A DNA stretch of 51,145 bases from Proteiniphilum sp. (GCA_018433945.1 JAHDQF010000075.1:1-51145), one strand, 5' to 3'; counted from the stretch's first letter, positions 38,715 through 49,500 are shown. Notes: a model not told the origin generated them from the letters alone. Program-made: numbers and translations.

Positions 38715-41261
38715 CTATTTATGATCTTTATTCAACTTATTTTCCAGCATTTTCATAAAATATCCACCCACAACAGAACGTGCCTTGAAACCTATTCTTT
38801 CCGCAGTAACCGTATTGTGCCAATCACTTAAAGGTACACGTGATGGAGTCTCATCAGCGTATTTGTAAACAGGATCGACCAGCGCGTCAAAGTCACTCCT
38901 TTTTCCAGTAAGCGTTGCAGTCCACATGATCCAGTCAGATTTGGTATAGGTAGCTCTATTATCCAGCGGCAATCCATATTCATTCTGCTGCATTCTGTAG
39001 TATGCCATCTCTTTTTCTACTATTTGCGGATCAAAGATATTAAATCCTAACAACTTATCCCAAACAATGTTGTACTTTTGGCTCCATGTCCCTGATCTGT
39101 CGAATGTAAGTTTGTAATGATCGCCATCATTGGCCATTTGTTCCCATTTCACGGCCATCTCTTTGGCAATGCTCATATATTTTTCTGCTACCTCCGCTTT
39201 TCCCAGCATCGATGCGAGTTTGCTATAGGAAGCGATGCCCATAATTGCCTTAATGGATAGATTGGCATTGTGTGCAAGATGCCCGGCAAAGTCATCGGTA
39301 CAAAGCTGATTTTCAGGGTCTAATCCATGCTCAACCAGATAGTCTGTCCAGGTAGTCAACACTTGCCAATGGCTGGCGGCATAGTCGGCCTTACCTTCCA
39401 TTGTGGCAATCGCTGCCGTCGTAATAAGCATATTTCCCGACTCCTCCACCGGCATATCCCCGCCATAGGTCTGTCCATTGGCAAGAGGATAGGTGCCCAC
39501 GTCATGGGCTGCAAAAGGCTTGGTCCATCTCCCGCTTTCGCTGTAATAGAAAATCGGGTTCATCATCCCTTTTACCAAATCGGGATTATAAATCAGAAAT
39601 AAGGGGGAGGAGGGATAAGTTATATCCACCGTACCAATAGAACCATTGCTGTTGTTCTCTTTCGAGAAAAACAGGAGCGTTCCGTTTTCATCCTTTACCA
39701 ACTTGTGGGCAGCTATCGCCTGGCGATAAGCCAGGGCACACAGTTCGGCATATTTTTCGCCACCTGCTTCCACCGCATCGGCCATCATGGTTCTGTTAAA
39801 CAGATCACATTGCTGCATGATAGCGGCATAATCTTCCGCAGCAGTGTGAAATGCCTGATAAATATCTGTTTTTCCGTCATTGGTCCAGTAGCCTTTCAGG
39901 TTTTGCCCGAAATACTGAATCGAATATATGTCGTCGTAACCCAGCATGATGTAGCCGGCAGTATGATCGTCCGACACACGCCCCAGATCTTTGCTGTATG
40001 CCAGAACCGTCATCTGTTGATTAATTTTTCCAGGTAACTTTTCCGGTTGCTGATCCTGAATCCGGCCTGTCGTCTGGAATGATTTTTTGGTGTCCCAATA
40101 ATCGCCGAAATTGATCACGGCCGTTTTCTCCTTATTTCCGGCGAGGTAGAAATATCCCCAGTCGATGCGCACATCATCGCCTTTCTTTTGCAGGACAGGC
40201 TGCTCGATGGTTCCTGTTTTAAGAAATGTGAGATTTTCTTTTTCTATTTTTTCATAATCAACAGGCTGACTAACATTGTTAACCGCCCATTGGGGTGTCG
40301 CTTCGAAGTAGATTTGCACATCATGCGAGGCCTCATCTTTTGAACGTACCTGATAAGAGACGTAACTCACAGGACGTGACATCAGCGCCAAATTATCCAT
40401 CAGTAAGGGTGTAGTGAAAATCAGATCCAGATCAACGGGACCGCAATCAAAAGTATAAATGGTTTGTGTGGGCAACACGCTGGCAGACTTCTGCACCGCT
40501 GTCCGGATAAACGATTCTTTATCGGTCACTTTCTCATACAGCCCAAAATCTACGTACCCCCCTCCGGTTCTGTTATGACAATGCGCAGTAATGATATTTT
40601 CGCCTTTTTTGAGGGTAGCTTTCACCTTGTCCGGCAGCTCTTGCTGTATATCATATTTCCAGGAGTAATCGGTTCCTACGACCTGCACGCCGTTGATATA
40701 CAACTCAAAAATATCATCGTGCGAATAATGCAGATAGACATCCTTTCCTGCAAGGTCATCTTCTAAATAAAAAACTCTTCTGATCCAGATATCTTTGGTA
40801 TCCCAGAGAGTGGATAGGTTCGGTTCATTTTGTGTGCCGAAAGCAGCAGTACCTGTTTTCCAGGAAGCATCATTGAAATCGATGGATTTCCATCCCTCAC
40901 CATTGGGCTTTTCGAAGGTATATTTTCCTTCCCACTTTTCCTCATGTACCGAGGGGAGGAGTGGTTTGAGCGGTAGCTTCTCCACCCCCATAAACCGATA
41001 AACCTCTCCATCTACCCGCAAGGCACCCAACAACGGAAACTCTTTTTCTGTCCAGTGTCGCACCTGATCATCATACAGCTTGTCGGCATTGGACCATGCA
41101 TTGAAATAAGGATCAACAGTGACCAAGGGATAGGCAGGTGGCCTGAGTTGCGTAGTAAGGTCAGTAGCAATGACAGGAACTTCATCTTTTACTTTCGTAC
41201 AGAAAGACATGTTTGCGATCATCAAGAACGCAAAAATAAATGGAAAATTAACTTTGATCAT
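38715..41261 (-). CDS. DUF4965/DUF5127/DUF1793 'glutaminase'-like exported protein
   Basis: 848 residues with a lipoprotein-like N-terminus (FAFLMIANMSFCTK). The family start is clear: LRPPAYPLVTVDPYFNAWSN then HWTEKEFPLLGALRVDG. An inserted beta-sandwich (SIDFNDASWKTG, YLHYSHDDIFELYING) looks like a galactose-binding-like fold. The C-terminal half is a glycosidase-like helical barrel containing HDVGTYPLANGQTYGG and KAIMGIASYSKL. Fungal relatives are called glutaminases, but in Bacteroidota these proteins recur in glycan loci and are probably carbohydrate-active. The gap to GH43 upstream is 22 bp. Function is unproven. Confidence 0.8.
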   Translation of the reverse strand: MIKVNFPFIFAFLMIANMSFCTKVKDEVPVIATDLTTQLRPPAYPLVTVDPYFNAWSNADKLYDDQVRHWTEKEFPLLGALRVDGEVYRFMGVEKLPLKPLLPSVHEEKWEGKYTFEKPNGEGWKSIDFNDASWKTGTAAFGTQNEPNLSTLWDTKDIWIRRVFYLEDDLAGKDVYLHYSHDDIFELYINGVQVVGTDYSWKYDIQQELPDKVKATLKKGENIITAHCHNRTGGGYVDFGLYEKVTDKESFIRTAVQKSASVLPTQTIYTFDCGPVDLDLIFTTPLLMDNLALMSRPVSYVSYQVRSKDEASHDVQIYFEATPQWAVNNVSQPVDYEKIEKENLTFLKTGTIEQPVLQKKGDDVRIDWGYFYLAGNKEKTAVINFGDYWDTKKSFQTTGRIQDQQPEKLPGKINQQMTVLAYSKDLGRVSDDHTAGYIMLGYDDIYSIQYFGQNLKGYWTNDGKTDIYQAFHTAAEDYAAIMQQCDLFNRTMMADAVEAGGEKYAELCALAYRQAIAAHKLVKDENGTLLFFSKENNSNGSIGTVDITYPSSPLFLIYNPDLVKGMMNPIFYYSESGRWTKPFAAHDVGTYPLANGQTYGGDMPVEESGNMLITTAAIATMEGKADYAASHWQVLTTWTDYLVEHGLDPENQLCTDDFAGHLAHNANLSIKAIMGIASYSKLASMLGKAEVAEKYMSIAKEMAVKWEQMANDGDHYKLTFDRSGTWSQKYNIVWDKLLGFNIFDPQIVEKEMAYYRMQQNEYGLPLDNRATYTKSDWIMWTATLTGKRSDFDALVDPVYKYADETPSRVPLSDWHNTVTAERIGFKARSVVGGYFMKMLENKLNKDHK

Positions 41262-41283
41262 TTTTTATTTTTTTATAATCAAT

Positions 41284-42261
41284 TTATTCAATATGAGCAT
41301 CTCTCACCCAAAAAGGAGTATTGAAATTCGGGTCGATATATAATTCATCTGCATCGCCGGCTTTTCTAAATTCCACTGAGCTGATATACATCTTTCTGGG
41401 ATGAATTTGGTTGAGGCTGTTGTGTGCATGAAACACAATTTTCCAATCTCCCTTTTTATCTTTGAACATGGAGCTGTGCCCTACCCTTACCAGATTTCCT
41501 GGTTTCTGCAACAAGGGATTATACGGATATTTAATCCAATCCCCCATGATACTTGTGGCAGTAGCGCAACCGATACCATAAAAAGGGCTTTCGTAACTGT
41601 TTGCAGAATATGTCATATAGTACAACCCATTATGTTTGATGACAAAAGCTCCTTCATTAACCCGCGGCCATACCTCCTCCCATTCCTGTGAGACATGAAT
41701 GCAGGGGTGCATGGTTTCTTTTTTGATAGTCTTCAGATCCTCTTCCAGTTCTGCCACCCAGATATTGAGTCCATCATTAAAGCGGTCAAAAAAGAGATAG
41801 GGCTTATCATCGTCGTCAACAAACAAGGTGTTATCAATTGTCTTTTCTCCCTCAATCATGGGTTTATGTTCCTCCTGCCTAAATGGTCCCAAAGGCGAAT
41901 CGGAGACGGCGACACAGATGTGCTCTTCTGCGGTGTAATACATATAAAACCGATTGTTTATATGATAAACTTCCGGAGCCCAAAACCATTTTTCACCATA
42001 AGAATCACTCTTATGTAGTGCAAGATCCGGGACTTTCTTCCATAATTCAAGGTCGTCAGATATCATCACTTCAATCCCATCAGCAGCGCCAGTTCCATAT
42101 GCATAATAAACATCATCATACAACAAAATAAACGGGTCAGCCAGAGGTACAAGGTCGTCTGAATTTAATTTCTCTCCGTATCGGTGAGAAATTTTACACG
42201 ATAACAAAGTTATCATTGTCAGGGGAATAAGATAGAGAAATAAAGAAGCTTTTTTTACCAT
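41284..42261 (-). CDS. Glycoside hydrolase family 43 lipoprotein
   Basis: 325 residues; lipoprotein signal LTMITLLSCKIS with Cys22. GH43 catalytic residues: Asp42 in VPLADPFILLYDDVYYAYG, Asp in EKTIDNTLFVDDDDKPYLFF, and the acid Glu in VWPRVNEGAFVIKHNGLYYM. FWAPEVYHINNRFYMYYTA is the usual second-blade motif. Likely an exo-acting alpha-L-arabinofuranosidase or beta-xylosidase; the subfamily is not readable. It is the first gene after the truncated group II intron, with the DUF1793 gene 22 bp downstream. The intron therefore sits between it and the SusCD genes. Confidence 0.87.
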   Translation of the reverse strand: MVKKASLFLYLIPLTMITLLSCKISHRYGEKLNSDDLVPLADPFILLYDDVYYAYGTGAADGIEVMISDDLELWKKVPDLALHKSDSYGEKWFWAPEVYHINNRFYMYYTAEEHICVAVSDSPLGPFRQEEHKPMIEGEKTIDNTLFVDDDDKPYLFFDRFNDGLNIWVAELEEDLKTIKKETMHPCIHVSQEWEEVWPRVNEGAFVIKHNGLYYMTYSANSYESPFYGIGCATATSIMGDWIKYPYNPLLQKPGNLVRVGHSSMFKDKKGDWKIVFHAHNSLNQIHPRKMYISSVEFRKAGDADELYIDPNFNTPFWVRDAHIE

Positions 42262-42338
42262 TAAGATTTTAAAATTATCATTGTAATCGAGTAGGAAGAA
42301 AATGAAAGTTTTCTTCCTACTCTCGTTTTCCGACCTCT

Positions 42339-42372
42339 AACACCACCGTATGTACTTACGTGTACGGCGGTT
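42339..42372 (-). ncRNA. Group II intron domain V
   Basis: Exactly 34 nt on the minus strand, starting AACCGCCGTA and ending ACGGTGGTGTT, with the GTAC-rich lower stem, a GTAA-like tetraloop and the expected helix. It is the catalytic core of the intron RNA and is intact. Confidence 0.75.
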
Positions 42373-42375
42373 TTC

Positions 42376-42906
42376 TTAAAATGATGTACGAAACAACCGT
42401 TTGTAATTATCGCTTAGGCTGTATAAACCTTGAACGACAAACCAATGGTTGTTCATTCCTATGTTCAATGCAGGGCTGTTGGATAATCGCCACCATCCCT
42501 TTCCGCTCAATGCGGTACGCCAACTCAACGTTTTCTCCACGCCTAATGAAACCAGAAAGCGGACAATCCCGATTACTCGTTTGCATTGTTTCAGACGGTA
42601 GCACTTCAAACGGCGACGGAGCCACCCCTCGATTTTATCCAATCGGGTTTTCATTCGGGCTAGACGAAAATACTGCAACCAGCCTTGCAATATCGAATTC
42701 AACTCTTTTAGGATTTGCTCGAAAGATACGCCCCTGTTTCGACGGGTTATATTTCTGAGTTTGTCTTTCAAGCGTTGTTCGCTTTTATCGCTCAGTCGCA
42801 ACGTGCCGTTGGCTAGAAAACTGTACCCTAAATACGTTACTTCGGTGCATTTCTTTATCCCGCTTTTCTCCCGATTGACTTTCAGGAGCATTCTGTCCTT
42901 TAACAT
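42376..42906 (-). pseudogene. ltrA: C-terminal remnant of group II intron reverse transcriptase/maturase
   Basis: 176 residues matching only the end of an LtrA-type protein: the palm-to-thumb junction (LLKVNREKSGI, EVTYLGYSFLANG), the thumb/maturase X domain (NSILQGWLQYFRLA) and the tail. The reverse-transcriptase fingers and the YADD catalytic motif are absent. The ATG is joined directly to LKDRMLLKVNREKSGI, an internal position in full-length proteins, so an internal deletion is likely. It cannot have polymerase activity; residual maturase function is doubtful. Confidence 0.85.
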
Positions 42907-42990
42907 TGGTTTTTACCTTTCTAAAAAACTTATCGGTTTTAAGAATTCTGCCCTTAGCTCCATCTTCATTACAAAGACTTCTACGCTACT

Positions 42991-43046
42991 ATGGCTTCTG
43001 CTGATTTCTGTGTAATGGCTTCTGCTGACTTCTGTGTAATGGCTTT
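42991..43046 (-). repeat. 24-bp tandem duplication inside the intron
   Basis: Two 24-bp units at 42991-43014 and 43015-43038 differ at one base, and a third begins at 43039 (ATGGCTTT). It lies between the intron's 5' RNA domains and the protein remnant. Confidence 0.8.
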
Positions 43047-43363
43047 GCAGTACCTGTTCGCTCGGAATAGCCTCCACCTATTTTACACAGACCTCCTACG
43101 GTAAACTCATACCTCTTTCGCCGTAACTAACACAATTTACTACCCTTGCTTTACGTCCAATTATAGGGCTTTGCTGTCCAATGCCAGCTAACCCGCAAGG
43201 TAAGCGTTATATTGTGTTCCTGTTCGTTTGGTCACGGTTTTGTCTCCAACTTCCTTCAGATTCGCCCTCACGAGCGACACCCTTGTCTTTGACTAACGCT
43301 TCCTATTGGCAGGCACGTTCGGGACTTGCACGCTAAAAAAGTATGGTATGCGTAGCGCACAAT

Positions 43364-43401
43364 ACATAGGAAATCCCTTAAAAAAAAGGAATCTCCTATG
43401 T
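43364..43401 (-). terminator. Hairpin after the susCD operon, flanking the intron
   Basis: ACATAGGA and TCCTATGT form the lower stem, with partly paired AGATTCC and GGGATTT above. It lies 15 bp after the stop of the DUF1735-type gene and 3 bp before the intron's GTGCG. Class C group II introns insert just behind terminator hairpins, which fits. Confidence 0.5.
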
Positions 43402-43415
43402 AAAAATCCTTTTAT

Positions 43416-44447
43416 TTACCACTCAATCGCCTGATCCTCGTCCGGAATTTGCGTATTGATAACACGTACGAGTGTCAAAGATCCTCTTACTATGTAATCA
43501 ATACCTGATCCCGGTACAGAAGTATAATCCGTGTATTCGTAATCAATATTATTGATAATCACATAACGACGCATCAAATAAGGGCGAATGGCATCCATCT
43601 CCTCAATAATACGATAGGAAGCTTCTTTTTTGTTTACAAAATTTAACTTCGGGTTCTCAGTGTAAAAGTCGATAACACCTCCGGTGTCGCCACCTGAAAA
43701 TTTAGCAAATATCTTGTAATTCGCTCGGTCGGTGCGGTCTTCATCGATGGTCCCGGCATAAAAGAATATCGTATTATTATCTACTACATATCCGGTAACA
43801 TTATTGGCCACAATAGAGCCGCTTCCTTCGTCGCCCTTCACAAAATTCAACAATGCTGTTCCTGAATAATTACCTGAAAAATCATTAAAAGGCAATATTC
43901 TCAGAATCGCTTTGGCATAATTCTTACGTGGATGGGGCTTATAACCAGAAGAAGGATCATCAACCACAGTAAGGGGCAATACCCATTTCTGGGACATATC
44001 AATACCACGGAAGTCGAAACTGATATCCAACAGGCTAACATCCTCTCCAGCCTTAAAATCTACGGTTTCGGGGAAACTCACATAACCCAACTCTTCTGTT
44101 CCCATATCCTGATAAAACAGGTCGGTGCGATGCTGGAAGCGCGCTATATTTAAGGTTTCCAATGTATCAGGATCATGCGCAACTTGCACTTTGATGTTCT
44201 GTTGGTTAATCTTTGATCCACTGATAATTACCGGAAGGTGATAATTTGACTGACCTTCACCTATAACATATGTACCATCAGCATTTTTTCGGCTGTAAGG
44301 AACGTATACCTCGGTTACTCCCTTGTTATTCAAAGGAGAACGAAAACCTATATAATGGTCATACTGTTCTTCTTTCCACTCATCGTTACATGAAGTCCCT
44401 AGCAATACTACTGCCATAAGGACTATTAAAGTATATATCTTTTGCAT
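43416..44447 (-). CDS. DUF1735/DUF4973-type SusCD-associated lipoprotein
   Basis: 343 residues from ATG 44447, preceded by a GAGGA at the right spacing; an earlier ATG at 44477 would overlap susD. The lipoprotein signal is LMAVVLLGTSCNDEWKEEQY. The N-terminal half has the beta-sandwich pattern of DUF1735 proteins (YVPYSRKNADGTYVIGEG, QKWVLPLTVVDDPSSGY), and the C-terminal half a second beta domain (FSGNYSGTALLNF). Such proteins sit after SusD and are thought to bind glycan at the cell surface. The ligand is unknown. A hairpin and then the intron follow. Confidence 0.82.
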   Translation of the reverse strand: MQKIYTLIVLMAVVLLGTSCNDEWKEEQYDHYIGFRSPLNNKGVTEVYVPYSRKNADGTYVIGEGQSNYHLPVIISGSKINQQNIKVQVAHDPDTLETLNIARFQHRTDLFYQDMGTEELGYVSFPETVDFKAGEDVSLLDISFDFRGIDMSQKWVLPLTVVDDPSSGYKPHPRKNYAKAILRILPFNDFSGNYSGTALLNFVKGDEGSGSIVANNVTGYVVDNNTIFFYAGTIDEDRTDRANYKIFAKFSGGDTGGVIDFYTENPKLNFVNKKEASYRIIEEMDAIRPYLMRRYVIINNIDYEYTDYTSVPGSGIDYIVRGSLTLVRVINTQIPDEDQAIEW

Positions 44448-44469
44448 ATATTCCTCTATATTATTAAAA

Positions 44470-46512
44470 TTAATCATAAGAAGTCCATCCCGGCGTTTGG
44501 GTCATGCGTTTGTTATGTCTCAATTCGTCATGCCGGATCGGCCAGAAATACAATTTGGGAGAGAATGTAGAAGAGAGATTATAAATGGGTATCACTTGAT
44601 GAAATTCATCCCTATGCATTTCGTCCATCATCACATTACAACCGTAAATCTGAATGGCTTCTTCCTCTTCCGCATCTTTCCAGCGACGGAGATCGAAATA
44701 ACGTTTACCTTCACCCAATAATTCTATCATCCGTTCCCGTTTTATAGCTTTACGCAATTCGTCTTTATTAGCATATGTTGAGGCTGTATAGTCAGGCAAA
44801 CCGGCACGAATGCGCACTGGGTGTACACCTTTCTTTATCTCGTCTATGTCGCGGCTAATAGTATAGGTTGTTGTACCATCCCACGACTCAATGTTGTAAG
44901 AACCTTCGAGCTCATTCAATGCTTCGGCGTAGAGTAACAGAATATCAGCATAGCGTATGGCCGGTTCCGCTTTCGTCCTGAAATTACCGGGAGCATCTTC
45001 CGGGTTAACATATTTCATTACTCCTATACCGGTACGCAGATGAAATGGAGAGTTCATGAAGCCATTTCCACCACCACGGTAATAGAATGTCTGACGGTGG
45101 TGATCACCGGGTTCTGTACGGCTCAGATAATGCCATACGGCACCATTATATGATACGGAAGCATAAAAGCGGGGCTCCCGGTTCGCATATTGCAAAGAGA
45201 CATCGGGACCTAACGGTGCATAACGCCCCGCGTCCACATCTTCCTGTGTGGTAAAGCCTGTCAAACGTGCAGAACCGTCGCCACGGCCTATCTCCCTGTC
45301 TTTTCCCGGAGCATCAGCACCATCATTCATATAGTAGGCATCTACCATCTTCTGCGTCAAGCCGTGCGTATTCCACCCGCCGTAGTCTCGTGGCATCTGG
45401 TGTTCAACCAACCGTGCAACCTCTGCCGTATTGTTTACCCTTGAGAAGATCAATTCAGGATTGTCAACAGGGGATGCGGCACCAGAAAATAAATTGCGAT
45501 AAGATTTGAAAGGATCTATATTTCTCCATCCGTTCGGCCAGTCCTGATTTGAGAAAACAGGATCCGCCGGAGGAACAATTGTCGGGCGGTCATGAGGCCC
45601 ATTATCGGTAGATGAGAAAGCTGCATAATAGAGGTCATAGACACCTAACTCCATCACGTCTTTTGCAGCGGCAGCTGCTTTCGCCCACTTTTCTTCACTG
45701 TAGTCTTGAGAAAGAAGACGTCGTCCTTTGTCATCCACCAATGCCTGTGCAAACTCATCATTGTTACCGTTTGCCAAGGGGCTGGCAGCGAATATCAAGG
45801 CATAAGCGCGAGTAGCCAATGCAGCACCTTTTGTGGGACGGGCAATATTCTCATTATCGGTACGTCTAAGATATTGTAACTCGTTGGCTGCTTGCACCAT
45901 CTCACTGCTGATAAACTCAGCTACCTCTTCGTAAGAACTACGGGGAGTAGCAATATCATCATAACTCTGCGTGTAATCTACTCCTTCATCAGGCATTATT
46001 GGCACAGGCCCATATTTACGAAGCAAAAGCCAATAGAAGTATGCACGAACGAAACGGGCCTGACCTTTATAGTCCTGTATTTCTTCCGGCCTCATCGTGC
46101 TGTTCATATCGATATTGTGGATAAAAACCGAAGCTTGATAAATACCTTTGTAGCACTGAGGCCAAACCTCATTGTATTCATTTTCATTGTATTCACCCAG
46201 CCTGAATTTGTTATAGGAGAGATCCCCTGCATCTTTCGGGTCATATTTCACATCCCTGTCACCAAAATACATGCAATCGTCGAAGACATGAGGGCTACCA
46301 TCACCTGCTTTGGCGATAATATCCGCACAGGGTCCATTGAGAAACGAATAAGCGTAAGCCAACCACTCTTCAGTGCGATTTCTGTCTGTAAAAACTCTCT
46401 CCAAAGTAGTACGGTCTTGAAAATACCTGTCAGAGTCGAGATAGTCAGAACAAGAAGATATTAATCCCATACCAAATAGCGTCAGTAATAATATAGAAAA
46501 TTTCTTTATCAT
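44470..46512 (-). CDS. susD: SusD/RagB-family outer-membrane lipoprotein
   Basis: 680 residues from ATG 46512, 13 bp after the susC stop; an ATG at 46539 would overlap susC. Lipoprotein signal: LLTLFGMGLISSCSDYLDS. TPR-like helices of the SusD fold include QARFVRAYFYWLLLRKYGPV. The C-terminal motif AIKRERMIELLGEGKRYFDL RRW region is typical of the family, and the protein ends with FWPIRHDELRHNK. SusD forms the lid over the SusC channel and binds the polysaccharide before import. At 680 residues it is longer than starch SusD, as in many plant-glycan systems. Confidence 0.94.
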   Translation of the reverse strand: MIKKFSILLLTLFGMGLISSCSDYLDSDRYFQDRTTLERVFTDRNRTEEWLAYAYSFLNGPCADIIAKAGDGSPHVFDDCMYFGDRDVKYDPKDAGDLSYNKFRLGEYNENEYNEVWPQCYKGIYQASVFIHNIDMNSTMRPEEIQDYKGQARFVRAYFYWLLLRKYGPVPIMPDEGVDYTQSYDDIATPRSSYEEVAEFISSEMVQAANELQYLRRTDNENIARPTKGAALATRAYALIFAASPLANGNNDEFAQALVDDKGRRLLSQDYSEEKWAKAAAAAKDVMELGVYDLYYAAFSSTDNGPHDRPTIVPPADPVFSNQDWPNGWRNIDPFKSYRNLFSGAASPVDNPELIFSRVNNTAEVARLVEHQMPRDYGGWNTHGLTQKMVDAYYMNDGADAPGKDREIGRGDGSARLTGFTTQEDVDAGRYAPLGPDVSLQYANREPRFYASVSYNGAVWHYLSRTEPGDHHRQTFYYRGGGNGFMNSPFHLRTGIGVMKYVNPEDAPGNFRTKAEPAIRYADILLLYAEALNELEGSYNIESWDGTTTYTISRDIDEIKKGVHPVRIRAGLPDYTASTYANKDELRKAIKRERMIELLGEGKRYFDLRRWKDAEEEEAIQIYGCNVMMDEMHRDEFHQVIPIYNLSSTFSPKLYFWPIRHDELRHNKRMTQTPGWTSYD

Positions 46513-46525
46513 AATTTTTAGTATT

Positions 46526-49500
46526 TTATAAGTTGACATTTATCCCAATCGTAAATGACTTTGTAAGAGGGTAATCCTCACCGCGAGGATTCGTCGATTC
46601 AGGATCCCACAATTTGAATTTTGACCAGGTAAGAAGGTTGGAGCCGACAATAAAGATACGGATATCATTGAAATGATACCTATTGGCAATCGATTTCGGC
46701 AGGGTATATCCAATATCCATATTTTTAAGTCGAAGATAACGACCATCGCGTAACCAGAAAGTAGAACTTTGCTGATTATTGTTATTCCCACCGTAACTCA
46801 GACGGGGATAAGAAGCGTTGGGATCTTCATTGGCAGGAATACCAAGTTGTGCCGCAGTTTGCGCATCTACCCAACGGTCCTCAAGTAAACCTTTCATCAC
46901 ATTCCCCCAATCATTCTCACTAAAAGCAAATACGGTTTTACCGTAGATTGGGAAAGTAGATTTACCCGCTCCTTGAAAATGAAAATTGAAATCAAACCCC
47001 TTCCATACAAGTGAAGCCCCAAGACCATATATCAGATTGGGACGTGTTGTAGCTCCTATAGCTACCCAGTCCCCACCATTGACAACACCGTCGCCATTGA
47101 CATCTTTATACTTGATATCGCCGGGTTGTACGGGACCAAAATCTTGTCTGGGACTGTTTCGGATATCATCATAATCTTTGAATAGTCCCAAGGCGATCAA
47201 ACCTCTTTGCTGATCCACCCGGTATCCCCGCTCATATTGATAGGGATACGCTTTGTTCTCTTCGTCTCTCTCGAGTATTTCATTCTTGCTATAGGTCATA
47301 TTGCCCCGTAGAGTAATACCTACATCTCCCACTTTTTCCCTTAGTTCAAAGTTTCCATCAAACCCCCTGGATTTGACAGCCCCCACATTGGCTCTTGGAT
47401 TGCTTTCCAAACCGGTAATTAACGGTAGATAATTACGTGTCATATAAATACCGGTTCGTTTATCGGTAAAATAGTCCACAGTAAGCGAAAAAATGTTATG
47501 GAACAACGACAGGTCGACTCCCAGGTCATTTTTCGTGGCTTCCTCCCAGGTGACATTGGGAGATGCAACCTGGGTGTAATGCGTTCCTGCATAGGAGTGC
47601 GGATATGAAGCAGTTCCCCAGTTATAACCGGGCACATCTACTTGTTCACCATCATCATTAATGTAGTAATTCTGAATCGTATATAAATAGGGGAACCGTT
47701 CATTACCCAAATTATCATTACCTACTTTACCATGCGAGAAACGTATCTTGAACATTTCCAGCCAGTCCTGATTATCTTTGATAAACGGTTCTTCGGCAAT
47801 ATTCCATGCTCCGGAAAAGGCAGGGAAAAAACCGAACTGATGCCCTACCGCAAAATTTTCAGAACCGGTATAACCAAAATTAAAATCAAAGAAATATCGG
47901 TATTTCCAGTTATAAGTAAAACGTCCTGCAAGACCTTGATTACGGCGGGCAACGCCGTTTTTTATATCATTGCCAATATTTACTGTTTGCGTAAATGTAT
48001 CCTGCGTATATCTCAAGGTAACACCCGTATTGTGTGCTTCCCTGAAACTACGTTCCCAACTTAACAACAAGTCTACAAATTCGCGGCGACTTCCGTTGGA
48101 TCCACTTTCCTGAAACATATCACTTGCACTTGCGACATGATCCCATACCAACTGCCCATCGGGGTTACGGCTTAACGCCTTCCATTGGTCGGGCCAGCGG
48201 CGGCGGTTGATCCAGTTACTGTTATTCGTATCGTAACCGAAACGTCCAACAAACCTTAACCCTGGCGTAATGAAATTAAAATCCTGCTCCAAAGTTACAT
48301 TGGTTTGGAGGTTATTGTCCCAGTTCTCATTATAACCTGTTTGCGTGGCACTTACCCAGGGGTTAGTCCTATTCCCTGTTCCCACTGCCGGGATACGCCC
48401 ATTGGAATAAAGCAGCGGCGTACTGATGGCATTGTATCCAAAAAGCTCACCCCATACGTCATTATCTCCCAATCCCGGGCTATTACGCTTTGCCAGTGAA
48501 CCGGATACGCCTACCCTCAGAAGCGTGGTACTGGTAATATCCATATCCACATTCATACGGTAATTCGTGCGCCGGTAATTGGCATTGGTATCATAAACAT
48601 TCCTTAATGTCTCGTCCGTTTTATACATACCTTCGTCTTCCACATAGCTGGCCGAAACAAAATAGCGCGTAGTTGAACCTCCCCCACTCAGACTTAGGTT
48701 GGCGCGATAACTCCAGGCGCCGTCTTTCAAGAGCTCATCCATCCAGTCTACGTTTGGATAGAGATCGGGGTCTAATCCCAAACGGAGTATCTCCAATTCT
48801 TCCGGTTGATAGAGGACACCCAAATTACGCGTAACACGTGCTTCGTTGGCCAGCGCAGCATAGGTATTGCCATCCACAAATTCCGGAGTAATGGTGCGGT
48901 TATTGTAAGAAGTCTCTACTTTGGCATTGATCTTTACCTTACCAGCCTGACCATGTTTGGTGGTAATCAAAATCACCCCGTTAGCACCTTTAGATCCATA
49001 GATGGCGGTAGCCGACGCATCCTTTAATACTGTAAATGATTCGATATCTTCAACATTGACCTCGTTGAGGTTGTTCCGTTCGAATCCGTCCACTAAAATC
49101 AAGGCACTATTACTGGCACCGAATGTAGATATACCACGCACCCAGAATTCGGAGGTATTCTTACCCGGCTGTCCGGAACTCTGCATCGCCATGATACCCG
49201 GTACATTGCCCGCAAGTACATTAGACAGATTAGAAGAAGGAACTCGTGCCAATTCCTCTACTTCCACATTGGTTACAGCACCGGTGACAGTAATTTTTTT
49301 CTGCGTACCCAGCCCAGTCACTACCACTTCGTCCAATAAGCTTGCTTCAGCCTCTTCCATCGTTACATTGATAACATATTTATCCTTAACCTGGATCTCT
49401 ACACTCTTATAACCGAGATATGAGAATACAAGTCTTTGATAAGGTTCAACCTTTAGTTGATAATTACCGTTAAGATCGGTAACAGTACCCAATCCCGGCA

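Larger units (their letters stand above)
42286..43360 (-). mobile_element. Truncated group II intron
   Basis: The 5' end is placed at GTGCG (43360-43356), with GTGCA at 43331 as the alternative. The RNA core follows, then a remnant of the intron protein, then a 34-nt domain V (42372-42339, AACCGCCGTACACG...GGTGGTGTT) and a long domain VI hairpin (42322-42289). The 3' end is near 42286 (CTACTCGAT). At about 1.07 kb it is roughly half the normal length, because the reverse transcriptase has lost its N-terminal two thirds. It lies directly after the hairpin that follows the susD operon. Confidence 0.8.

Noticed and set aside
42289-42322. Intrinsic terminator upstream of the GH43 gene
   Set aside because: The 14-bp hairpin is better explained as domain VI of the group II intron because it follows a 34-nt domain V.
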